The notes below the pieces were generated by a model that was not told the origin of the DNA, ran no database searches, and saw nothing but the letters and a program-made list of their open reading frames with translations. A program made the translations under genes and the position numbers. This document shows, piece by piece, positions 32,585 to 42,987 of a stretch of DNA of 64,000 bases. The DNA is from Gnetum montanum. Taxonomy: Eukaryota > Streptophyta > Gnetopsida > Gnetales > Gnetaceae. The stretch's first letter is position 1; each line of letters starts with the position of its first letter. The stretch spans positions 652,872 through 716,871 of the forward strand of contig MNCI01002923.1 of assembly GCA_015680685.1 (NCBI GenBank), in the 5' to 3' direction.

Positions 32585-32592
32585 ATTTATAG
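32585..32592 (-). promoter_or_regulatory. TATA box of the Tat-1 antisense gene
   Basis: Minus strand GCTATAAATAAGGG about 155 bp before the exon-1 ATG. It is not part of an LTR, so the gene seems to have its own core promoter inside the element. Confidence 0.6.
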
Positions 32593-32744
32593 CTACAATC
32601 GTAAAAGGGACACTTGTCATTCTGTGTCTTTGTTTAATGTGGAGTATTCCATGGAGCATAGCATGCTTGCCATGGTGCAGTAGCATTATTTGCATGAACA
32701 TAGGTGGGATTGATTAAGGGCCTTAACATGCTTCAAACTAGCTA

Positions 32745-33135
32745 TTTTCCTTTACAAAGATATCTTGCATTTTAGGCGGTTTGCAAACACCTTAAATTAG
32801 TAGTCTAACACTTTTTCATTTTAGGCAATCCAAAAAGACCTTAAACTAATAGTTTTAACACTTTTTCATTTTAGGAGGTCCACAAATACCTTAAACTAGA
32901 ACCTTCCAGATTTTGCATCCTGACGGTCTGAAAAGACCATAAACTAGGGTCTTCACAAAATATCTTGTTGGTGGACTGCAAAGACCTTAAACTAGTAGTT
33001 TCAACTCTTTACTTGTTAGTAATCCACAATGACATTAAAAAAGTAGTGTCACATTTTTACATTAGCAATTTCGCACTTCTACATTAGCAATTTTACATCT
33101 TTACGTCTTAATAGTTAGCCACAACCTGAAACTGG
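32745..33135. repeat. Tat-1 repeat cluster upstream of pol and of the antisense gene
   Basis: About seven degenerate copies of CATTTTAGGNGGTCCACAAA-CCTTAAACTAGTAGT, spaced 55-65 bp, at about 32771, 32820, 32870, 32920, 32965 and 33015. The element-sense core CCTTAAACTAG is the one found after protease and after pol. Confidence 0.75.
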
Positions 33136-33249
33136 AAAATTTTAAACCTTATATCATACTTTATACTTACATCTACATTTTTCATCTCATTGCTATTTTG
33201 CAAATGTTCACTGCACATGGTTACTACATACAGGTACCTCTTAACTAGA

Positions 33250-33270
33250 CTTTCATGTCATTTTGGCAGG
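33250..33270 (+). promoter_or_regulatory. Splice-acceptor-like site before Tat-1 pol
   Basis: TTTCATGTCATTTTGGCAG ends at 33269, with the pol ATG at 33281. Same position as in Tat-2 and Tat-3. Confidence 0.55.
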
Positions 33271-33280
33271 CTGATCGAGA

Positions 33281-36200
33281 ATGGAAATCCATCTTGATTT
33301 CTCTTCACCTTTAGCTTTAATAGGTCCGCATGGAAAACTTGCAAGACAACTGAACCTAGATTTAATAGACTAGGAATCACCTATAGTTAGCACTGTGGCA
33401 TCCTTAGAAGCATCTCCAAACTAGCCAGGGATGTAATTGAGGACCCTCTCATTGAAATGCTTGTGACCACATCTAGGGAAAAGCAAAAATGCTAAAACTT
33501 AGTTCCCTCCTAGATTCATAGATGCACGAAGATGTAGTCAAAATTCTGCAAGATAACATTGAAGTCTTTGCATGGTCATACAACAACATGTCGGGTTTAG
33601 ATCCAAGGTTAATATAGGCCAACATTGTCTTAGACCTGCGCATGAAAGTAGTTAAGTAGAAGGCTCACAAGGTTAAACCAGAGATCACACTAGCCGTACG
33701 GGATGAAATCACTAAGCTATACTAGGCTGGTTTTATCTGGGTAGTTGATTACCTGGAATGGGTGTCTAACATCATCATAGTCTCTAGGAAAATAGGAGGA
33801 ATAAAAATCTATATAGACTTCCAAGATATAAACAAGGCAACAATCAAAGATGATTTCCCACTTCCGAGTATCGATCAACTTATCAACACTACAGCTGGTC
33901 ATGCTCTGTTATCCTTCATGGATGATTTCTCCGGCTACAACTAAATTTGCATTAACCCAGAGCATCAATTAACAACAACCTTCATGACCCCATTGGGTAC
34001 CTTCTATTACACTATGATGTCTTTTGGGCTCAAGAATGTTGGAGCAACCTACCAGCGAACCATGACTTACATCTTTAGCAACTACATCCTAGAAATGCTA
34101 AACGACTACGTAGATGATATAGTGGTCAAATTTAAAGAGGCCGCTGATCATCCCCACAATCTAGAAGTAGTCCTCAAGTGTTGCCAGATGCATGATTTAC
34201 ATCTTAACCCAAAAAAGTGTGTCTTCAAGGTAAGAACCAGATGCATGTTAGGGTTTGTAGTGTCAGAGGCTAGAATACGGGTGGACCCTGATAAAGTTAA
34301 GGCCATCGTCAACTTGGCACCTCCTACAAACCTTAAAGAACTACATAGGTTACAAGGTAGAGTACACTTCATCAGAAGGTTTATAGCAAAGTTGACTAAT
34401 AAGTTACACCCTATGCAACATCTTCTAAAGAAAGGGATTAACTTCAAATGGACAACTCAATGCCAACAAGCCTTTGATGATCTGAAGAAAGAGCTTTTGC
34501 ACCTCTTAACTATTTACCCACCACAAAGGGACAAGCCTTTGTTCATCTACCTTGCCACCTCAGATATGTCTATTGTGACACTATTATGTCAGAAATGAGA
34601 TGATGGTTCTGAGATACCAGTGTACTACCTAAGCCATGCACTAATAGCATATAAGGTAAAATATAATGAGGTAGAGAGAAAATGCCTTACCTTAGTGTTT
34701 GCATTGAAAAAGTGGAAACACTACCTATTTCGCAATAAGATTAACATTATTTGCAAGAGCAACATATTCTGGGCTATCATAAACAATTTGTACGAAAGTA
34801 GTAGGATAGCCCGATGGAAAGCAATAATCACAGAATTTGATTTACATTATGTGAGCCAATCATCGAAGAAGGGTGAAGCCACAACGACATAACTTACGAC
34901 CTCACCCGTCAATGACCAGGAAATCATAGATCTCAAATTCCTAGATGAGCATGTTAGCACTATCTATGCTATCCTACCACATCTTGAGGCTACTTTACAT
35001 TTCGACGGTGCCTTGATCGTGCAAGGGGATAGTGCAGATGCCATCATTACCTTCCCCTCTAGGGAAATACAACCTTTTGCTTATTTTTTTGCATTTTCTT
35101 GTACAAACAATGTGGGAGAGTATGAGGGGTTACTCAGGGGCCTCTTAACTGCCTAAGCACTATGCATACAACACCTGGAGATTCGTGGAGATTCTCAATT
35201 AGTTGTGAATCAAATCACTGAGGCCTATGCCTATAAGGCTACACACCTACAATCCTACTGCTACTTAGCAAAAATCCTACTCAAACAGTTTGCAACAATG
35301 AATGTGCAACACATTGCATGCAAAGAAAACACCATAGCAAATGCCCTGGCCACCCTTGCATTAAATATTCCATTCCACTTGTTTGCAAGTTTTCCAACTT
35401 TGATTACCAAGTGTACTGAGCCTATCATTCAGGTGGAACATGTAGCCTCTGTTAGCACTATGGATACCCAGGTGTGGAATGCCAACATTAAAGCCTACCT
35501 GCAACATGGTGAACCCCCAAGTGGATTGACATCTGCCCAGAGAGATGTGATCTACAAGCATGCTCAGCAATATATGCTTAATGGAGAAAACACCTTGTGC
35601 AAATGCTCTTATGATGGGATATTGCTGGCATGTTTGAATGAGGAACAAGTGTAGAAGGTTATTAATGAAGTACATGAGGAATGGTGTGGTGGACACATAG
35701 CACCTAGGGATATGGCTGCAAAAATTAGACATCTAGGGTACTACTGGCCTCATATGGAGTGTGATTGCCTGGCCAAAGTCAAGACGTGTGACACGTGCCA
35801 ATGATACGCAAATCTTCTACACGTTTCACCTATAGATTTGAATCCAACACAGATCACATGGCCTTTCCAGTGACAGGGACTAGACATCATAAGACCTACC
35901 ATGCCTAAGTCTTCCATAGGGCATAGCTTCATCAATACTGCCACCGAGTATTTTACCAAGTGGGTGGAGGCTATTCCCCTAAGGAAGACCACATCTCAGC
36001 AGGTCTGCCACTTCATCTTGAACAACATCATGATAAGGTTTGGGCTTCCAATACCTATTGTAATCGACAACCAACCACAATTTAGCAGTGTGGAAACTTG
36101 AACCTTTTGCAACAATCTTGACATCAGGCAATCATTCTCCTCATCATATTACCTGCAAGTGAATAGACAAGCAAAGGCTAGAAACAAGTTCATCATCAAT

Positions 36201-36715
36201 TTTTTGAAGAAAATTCTTAACAATAGTAAGAGGCGATGGCATGAGCAAATCCTCTATGTGATGTGGGCTTACAGGATGACATGCAGGACTATGAAAGGTA
36301 AGACACCTTACAATCTTGTTTATGGATCTAAAGTTGTGTTACCTCTTGAGCTGTAGGTACCATCACTCTAGATGATCCTATCCAATGTCATGATCGAAGC
36401 CCAAAACAACAAGTCAAGGATCATCAACCTCAACTCAATAGAGGAGGAGCATGCACAAACACTAAGTCACATAGAGCATTACCAGAACAAGCAACGGAAA
36501 AAAATCATGCAAATCCTCATCAAAGACCAATACAGAAGGGAGACCTCATTCTCAAGGCTATCTATAAGCATATGAACAAATTATCAACTAACTGGGAAGG
36601 TCCATACATGGTCACATCATCCTTTGGGAATGGGGCTTTCAAGTTGATAGAAATGGAAAACAATGAGTTTGCAAATCTGGTGAATCACTCATATCTCAAG
36701 CCATACTACATCTAA
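33281..36715 (+). pseudogene. pol: Tat-1 pol (RT, RNase H, integrase)
   Basis: Starts MEIHLDFSSPLALIGPHGK, matching the LIIDGQYGK start of Tat-3. One frameshift lies near 33490; from 33762 to about 36545 a single frame with scattered stops holds RT (ATIKDDFPLPSIDQ, LSFMDDFSGYN, active site LNDYVDDIVVK near 34110), RNase H (YNEVERKCLTLVFALKKW, LHFDGALIVQGD, IRGDSQLVVNQ) and integrase (GGHIAPRDM, zinc residues CDTCQ, MPKSSIGHSFI, IDNQPQFSS, Glu in the block following QVNRQAKARNKF). It ends VNHSYLKPYYI then TAA at 36713. No chromodomain. In integrase, WGLD has become QGLD. Confidence 0.9.
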
Positions 36716-36724
36716 TGCATGAAG

Positions 36725-37165
36725 CAAATCAACAAACATCCACTATGATGTTAAATTGGAAAAGGTAAGCGTACGTCTACTATGATGTAAAATTGGAACA
36801 GCTCGTCTGCTACGATGTAAAACTGGCAAAGCTAGTCTGCTACAATGTAAAACTAGCAAAGTAGCTCACTATGACTATAAACTAGCACAGGTAGTCTGCT
36901 ACAACTATAAACTGGCATAGACCGTCTGCCATGACATAAAACTCACAAAGCACAGGCTGCTAGGGCTTTAAACTAGCACAGTCCACCATCCGCGATGACA
37001 TTAAAATGACAAAGATGGTCTGCTAGGACCTTAAGCTAGCACATCGACCATCCGCTACAACGTTAAACTAGCACACGATGGTCTACTAGGACCTTAAGAT
37101 AGCACAACGGTCTACTGGGACCTTAAACCAGCACACCATGATCTACCAGAACCTTAAACTAGGTT
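36725..37165. repeat. Tat-1 3' repeat cluster
   Basis: About eleven copies, 30-45 bp apart, of TCTGCTANNAYNTTAAACTAGCACA. It begins 10 bp after the pol stop. Matches clusters at 10455-10865 and 59030-59480. Confidence 0.85.
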
Positions 37166-38500
37166 TACGGCATGTCCCTAGCATGCATCTATGTCAGTAC
37201 ACAACAAGTAAGCATGCACAATGCCAACATGGGATGGGACATTGAAATTCCATAATGCAGTTCAAAATGTCATGAAAACACCCTCTAGAACATATGTAAT
37301 GCCAGTGCTCCTGGCATCTTGCTGATTCTTTAGAGATGTCGTATGACATCTTGCTGACCCTCCGAACCTACTGCTGCCATGGCCCATTGCCCTGGTAGTA
37401 GCTCTTAGTCAGCACCTACTACTAGAGTTCTAGTATTATTGTGGCCTAGCCATAATATTGTTATCCTCCAACCCCTTGCCATCACCTAAGCTCAAGAGAT
37501 GTTTATTTGTTGAGTAGCCCATCTCATAGCTGAACTGATAATTCTTGCCTTCGGTAGGGATTCCTAAGCATCTGCATTCACAGTAACTCCTAGCCTCCTT
37601 GATGCCAGCTCCTCCACGTTGATGCAGTTTGGACACCACATGCCTCAACAACAACATTAGTTTTTCCAGTAGCGTCCAAATCTAGCAAGACCTTTGCCTT
37701 CATTTTGCATCATGGTTGTTTCATTTGGTTTGCTTTCTATTGTGTTTGCAGGGTGCATTCTAAAGGGGCCTTGGTTAGAGGTGCACTTCACCATGGAAGC
37801 AGGATGTTACATCATTCCAAGGTGCTCATCTTGACTAGCTTGGCTACTTTGGAGTGCATATCCTTTCCTTCTCCTTTTACCTCCTTTACCTCATTCCTCA
37901 CACTCGTATTCCACTCTCTCCCCTCTTTTACAAGCTTTTCCCGATGCTTGTCAAGCTCTACCATATGCTCAACTGCAAAGTCCATGATGCGTGTAACATA
38001 GCTCGGTGCATGGGAAGCATCTGTATGTAGGTTAAAGTCCCACATGGATGTAACACAACTCATCCCAGGAAAGAAACACCTATCTTGCAACACGAGGTTG
38101 TTTGCAAATGTAAAAGGAAAAATAGAAAAAGAAAAAGAAAAAAAGAGCAAAGCTCACAAAAAAAAGCATGCCTAAAACAAATGGCACATCGACTATTTTG
38201 CAATCACCCTCTCTAAGAACCCAAACAAGAGGTTAAAGGTTAGTAAAAGAAAAGATGACCATGCAAACAACTCTCTCACAAGTACTCCGACGAGGGATTA
38301 TGCTAAGTATCATCTTTATCATTTTTTTGAACCTCCTTCCTCCATGCTTAACCCTTCCCTTTTCCCTGCATAACTAATGCAACTCTCTCAAGCACAGCTA
38401 AGCGACATCTTGAGAATCACCGAAGAGTAATGTCAGGATTTTTTCTTCTGTGGTGTTTTGTATTCTTTGTAGATGTCTCATGGGTCCATCCTCCAGACAT
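37166..38500 (+). other. Tat-1 non-coding stretch between pol and 3' LTR
   Basis: No gene supported. A doubled motif (CATGTCATGA/AATGCCAGTGC) and a CT-rich/GA-rich patch at 37860-37930 are all I see. Open frames 37705-38001 (plus) and 38150-37812 (minus) overlap each other and are not conserved in Tat-2. Confidence 0.5.
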
Positions 38501-38517
38501 CAACAAAGAGGGGCCAA
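38501..38517 (+). other. Tat-1 polypurine tract
   Basis: CAACAAAGAGGGGCCAA ends one base before the 3' LTR. Shared with Tat-3 and nearly with Tat-2. Confidence 0.82.
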
Positions 38518-40232
38518 TGAAACATCCTAAATTTTTAAGCCATTCTTACTTCACTAGGTTCTTGGAATTTAGAAAGCATCATGGTAATTCATCAGGAGAT
38601 GGATGCTCTGAGTTTAGACTGTCCAACTTGGCACATTTTCTACACCTAATGTTGATAGGCCCGACGGACTCTCTAGCTTGCCCACTGGGACAATTCATCT
38701 AGTTGATAGCCTACTCAGAAATGATGCGTGGAGTTTTCAACAGTACTCAGGCTATGCAAAATAGTTTGGCAAGTTTTCTAGTTAAGAAGTTTGCTACGCT
38801 ACGCTACATAACGTAGCAGAGCATAGCAAAAGCTAGATAGAAAGGCCCAGCTTACTTAGTAATTTCAATTACACTCAACAAGCATCTTTGGCCTTCAAAA
38901 TTAGTTGATTTGCTTAACTTCAAGTCCTTCAGGAAATCCCCTCTCACTAGAAAAGTAGCAGATTTAGCAAAAAGTAGGCTATGTTGGCTGCTACGTTATG
39001 CTATGCTACATAGCATAACACAACATAGAAATAATGCAAGATCAGCAAGTTCAAAGGCTTCACATCACAAAGAGTAAAGTTTGTAGATTCAACACAAATT
39101 GCAGTTAAGGCTAGCTGCTACGCTATCTAGCGTAGCAAACATGAAAAATTGGCCAACATACTTCAAAGGCTTCCGACACCTACAATTGAATCCAACACAA
39201 TTTTGTTCCTTCAACTCATGGCTATGCTATGCTATGCTACATAGCATAGCAAAGCGTAGCAAGCAACTATGCTACGCTAACATGCTACGTTCCTCAGCGT
39301 AGCAAGCAACCATGCTACGTTAACATGCTATGCTCCATAGCGTAGCAGGCGTCTACTACATTAGTATGCATCACTCCTTATTTGCATCGTTGACACACCT
39401 CATCCTAGCATCTTTAGTTTCGATAGTGTGATTGCAGCATGGTAGGCTCGTTAATCAATTAGCTTTGCATGTTCATGCAGCATGGACACATCAACACCTT
39501 GTGGGTCCAGGACATGTGGCATCCAAACCGCATCTTTCGCATGCTCCTAGCACTATAAATACCCCAACAAGCAAGGCTTAAGGGGTTGGCAAAAAAATTT
39601 TTGGTTGAACAAATTTGAGAAGCATTTGAAATTTTGAGCATTGTTGGCATTTTTGTTTGGCAAATCAATTGAAAAACCTGTTGGTAGATTTAGCAGGGTT
39701 GGCAATCTTGAGCATTGTTAACATTGGTGAGTTGACAAAAATCAACAGTTAGCATTCCTATTTGGCAATTTGTTAGCTCTTTGCCTTTGTAGCATTTTGC
39801 ACTATTAGCTCTTGAATCCACGTTCAAGTGTACGTTTGGCTTGCTTTGAATGTCTTGGTTACTTTTGGGATCTCTGTGCTTCTCGATGTCATGGAATTGA
39901 TTGTATCCACCTTGACAAAGTAAAGCCATAATCTTTAAGTGGTGCATTTTGTAACTTTAGTTTACTTTATTCACCTGATTATCATTGCATTTTACATTGT
40001 TTTCACTTCCTTGCATATAATAATTATTACTTTATGCTATAAACATTGTTTTCATATCGAACATTTGCAAAAGGTTTAGTGACACCAATTAAGTGCCTAT
40101 TTGATTAAGTAGACCACTTAGGGCACCCCATTTCTGTTTAATCCAGCACAACCATTGCATGGATCTAGGGTTAAGAATATCTGACCAACAACCTCTCGGT
40201 GTTTCTAGCCATTGATGTTTTCGATCGCTACA
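38518..40232 (+). repeat. Tat-1 3' LTR
   Basis: TGAAACATCC to ATCGCTACA, 1,715 bp, pairing with 4356-6164. TATA box TATAAATA at 39554-39561. Palindromes at about 38790-38830, 38990-39030, 39115-39138 and 39222-39350. Flanked on the right by aatcc, the target duplication. Confidence 0.9.
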
Positions 40233-41573
40233 AATCCCATCTATGAGATGGTGTAGTTTTTTCCTCTACAAGTAACCATAGCTAGGGCATCGATGTAATA
40301 ATGCATAATATTAACCCATGGAAGCATCCAGGGGTTTGTGTCCTCCTTGTTTCCATCCTTGGATTTGCTTTCGCAAGTTGGATACTAAGGAGTATGTTTG
40401 ATACTTATCATTGAATAACTCTAATGTGGTACTCCATCGACGAATGGATTTTGTCTTGAAGGACCAGTACTAGCTTTCTGCTTCTTTAATCAGTGTTTGT
40501 AGAAACAACTTTAGTTTTTGCCACTCATTTTCTATATTTTGCAAGGCACATGCATAATAAAACACTTGTAGATGATTTTGAGGATTAGCGTTATGTCCCC
40601 CTTCAAATTTTGGAATATTATTCTTATCTAATATTTTGATCCTACTTTCCTTTTGGTGCCTTGTTGGGATCCTAATAGCCTTGGTTATATCTAGCATACT
40701 TCTGGTAGCGAGTAGGGGTTCATCATGATCATATTCTCTATGGAGTCTATGATGCTTATGATATTCCCTACTCTCCCTTCTTTCATGATGCATTTCTCTA
40801 GAATTCCCTTGTTCCCTTTCTCAACTATTTCATCTATGATCTTTGCGACTATGTCCAAATCTCGAAGGATAGGGGGAAGGAGATGATGAAGGTGAAGAGG
40901 AAGAAGGACTAGCACCATGATGGTGCTTGTCACTTTCTCTTTGGTGGTCATGACCTTGGTCGCAGTTAGGATCAGGGTGTCCATCATCATCATGTGTTCA
41001 TGTCCCTTTTTTAGACTCTTTATGTCCATTGGTATCAAAAACTAGGTTATGAATGGTTAAGTGAAGATTTTGATATACAACTCCTTGACCGAACTCAACG
41101 AGAGGAACATCATTATGTGGAAAACCTTCTGAGGCAAGTTCACCATCCTTATTTTCACTTATGACATATGGGACATCCTAAGACTACTTTTCCTTCATAT
41201 ATTTGTAATGTCTCTCCTATTGTAGGTCCCTTTTATGTTGTGCCTCCATGGGTCAATAATATCTTGAATCTTTTTCATGCACAACGTACTCTGACTGTAA
41301 GTGTTGCATACCAATTCATGTGAGAGCATGAAGAAGTATGCTTGGGATTGAGTGATTGGGTGGTAGCACTATGTTACCCTCTAAATCATACCATTGAAAT
41401 TGTTCATCCTGGTGGAGGATAAAGGTAAAGTCTGGTACATACTCATCGAGACAAGCGTATACCAAGTGAAACTGTTGGGGCACTTGTAGATCATCATCAT
41501 GTGGACTACGCCTCTGATTATTCATTGTGTTATACCTAGGCAGTGAAGCACTTTCATAGGAAGAAGGATACAT
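40233..41573 (-). pseudogene. gag: Ath-1 gag, N-terminal part
   Basis: Minus strand begins MYPSSYESASLPRY (41573), then VPQQFHLVYACLDEYVPDF, matching Ath-2 at about 55630-55690. Farther on: LLATRSMLDITKAIRIPTRH and FEGGHNANPQNHLQVFYYA, matching Ath-3 gag around 49950-50110. It breaks off at LIDGI (40233), and the next residues are at 4346 (MTYAQGR). A Ser/His/Arg-rich middle section has several frameshifts. Confidence 0.83.
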
Positions 41574-41699
41574 GATTAATTATTCAATGTGCAATGTATT
41601 ATTATATTATTATTATTTTGTTTTTCATAACTAACCCTAAGGGTTCATTCCAATGATAAGAAGATTTCCTAAGTTCTAATTAGTGCACAAACAACAAAG

Positions 41700-41718
41700 T
41701 CCCCGAAAACGGTGCCAA
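41700..41718 (-). other. Ath-1 primer-binding site
   Basis: Minus strand TTGGCACCGTTTTCGGGGA directly follows the LTR. It resembles TGGCGCCGTTGCCGGGGA, the complement of the plant tRNA-Asp 3' end that Athila elements use, with a few changes. A short leader (41574-41699) follows. Confidence 0.8.
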
Positions 41719-42542
41719 TGATGAGCAACGAGGTACCCCTACACTCAACCATATGAATACGAGTGTTATGCATAATCTAGTCAAACTGCACCTTCACAAA
41801 ACAAGGATGGGTTAGGTGATTGTTGTCTTCCCAAACTTACTCATATGGTATGATTGTATGGTTAAGTAAACTTGAGGTATATGATTTTTATGCTTTTTAT
41901 GTTTATGTCCTGGTGCTAAAAAGGAGAAGTGAAGTAATTAAGTAAATAATTTAATTTAACTAATCTGCTAGGTTCTAACTAGTCCTAACACCAGCATCCA
42001 TTTCCACTCTCTATACACATCCTAAACCAGTGTAACACTATTGGGATTACTGAATGCTAATCGTTATTGTGTTACCAAGTGTTTCACGTATGCTTGAAAT
42101 GGTCATACTGAGTGTGCTTAATTGTAAAAATTAACAAACCAATAAAAGAAACATCAATTAACTAACAAAACCATTAAATAACTATAAATAATAGTAAATG
42201 CAATAAATATGCCATTTTGAATGCTACAAGGTTTATCACAAAGTTCATCTTTAATTTCGGACACGAGGTGTGCTTAGGTATACAATGCTCAAATAAAGAT
42301 CCATTCACTTTATGATTCCTACTATGGGCACTTAGAAATAATTCTAACTCTAGAAAGGGAAAACTGTAAGAGTTCAGGTAAGGGACTAAGAAACTAATGC
42401 CAAAACCAAGCGTGCCCACCTCTTATTTATAGGCAACAAGATAGGTCCTAATATCGGATGTCTAATATCACTTGGCAAGCTCTAATATTATAAACCTGAT
42501 CTCGCGAATCTGATATCATGGTCTTGATATTGCAGTTCATCA
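41719..42542 (-). repeat. Ath-1 5' LTR
   Basis: 824 bp; element sense TGATGAACTGC (42542) to GCTCATCA (41719). TATA box (minus TATAAATA) at 42424-42431. U3 (above it) contains several ATATC/GATAT words. The last 60 bp (GAGTGTAGGGGTACC) are shared with Ath-3 and the solo LTR. Confidence 0.88.
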
Positions 42543-42573
42543 CTTAGAAATCTCAATAACTCTTGATTCTCTA

Positions 42574-42908
42574 TGTTGAGACAAGGTAGTGTATTTTCTT
42601 TCCTCTATGTTGTAAAAGTGAATTTTATAACTTTGAGCCTAGTAATTGTACTTAGTCCAAGATTATAAAGGAAGCTATGTAAATTTTCTTGATTAATAGA
42701 TAACTCTACCCCCTAGAATCTAGGGAGAGTTTTATGGTGGATGTAGGCTAGCCAATCTAGCAGGTAAACCACCTTAAAAAGCTTGGTGGCAATTTTCTCT
42801 TTTTTGCAATAAGTCTATTTGGGGATTTCTACTATTTTCTATTTAACTTAAATTTTTATAAGGCTCTAATTCACCCCCACCCCCTCTAAGTGTCTTTAGC
42901 TATGTTCA
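42574..42908 (+). repeat. Cop-1 5' LTR remnant
   Basis: Begins TGTTGAGACAAGG and ends near GTTCA. The pyrimidine-rich CACCCCCACCCCCTCTAAG just before the primer site is typical of plant copia LTR ends. With no 3' LTR left, limits are approximate. Confidence 0.5.
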
Positions 42909-42920
42909 AAAAATAATAAT

Positions 42921-42936
42921 TGGTATTAGAACTTGG
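42921..42936 (+). other. Cop-1 primer-binding site
   Basis: TGGTATTAGAACTTGG, two or three changes from TGGTATCAGAGCTTGG, the site complementary to initiator tRNA-Met used by plant copia elements. Confidence 0.82.
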
Positions 42937-42987
42937 TCATCACTTCTCGACTTAACAATATGTTTTGTACTTTTCATTATCTTGGAC

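Larger units (their letters stand above)
4356..40232 (+). mobile_element. Tat-1, Tat/Ogre-like Ty3/gypsy retrotransposon, host of Tat-2
   Basis: A complete but decayed element about 18.45 kb long once nested Tat-2 and its duplication are removed. Order on the plus strand: LTR, primer site, triplicated leader, gag, protease, repeat cluster, antisense multi-exon gene, repeat cluster, RT-RNase H-integrase, repeat cluster, polypurine tract, LTR. The LTRs begin TGAAACA and end CTACA. It sits in Ath-1 gag with flanking aagcc/aatcc (one mismatch). The gag finger (YHQ-CGHDTDY), protease VDDGAT, polypurine tract AAAGAGGGG and large size point to the Tat lineage; the exact clade is not settled by eye. 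Confidence 0.9.

Noticed and set aside
38431-38517. TGTGGTGTTTTG as the start of the Tat-1 3' LTR
   Set aside because: The 5' LTR begins only at TGAAACACCC; the stretch before it is 3' untranslated sequence plus polypurine tract.
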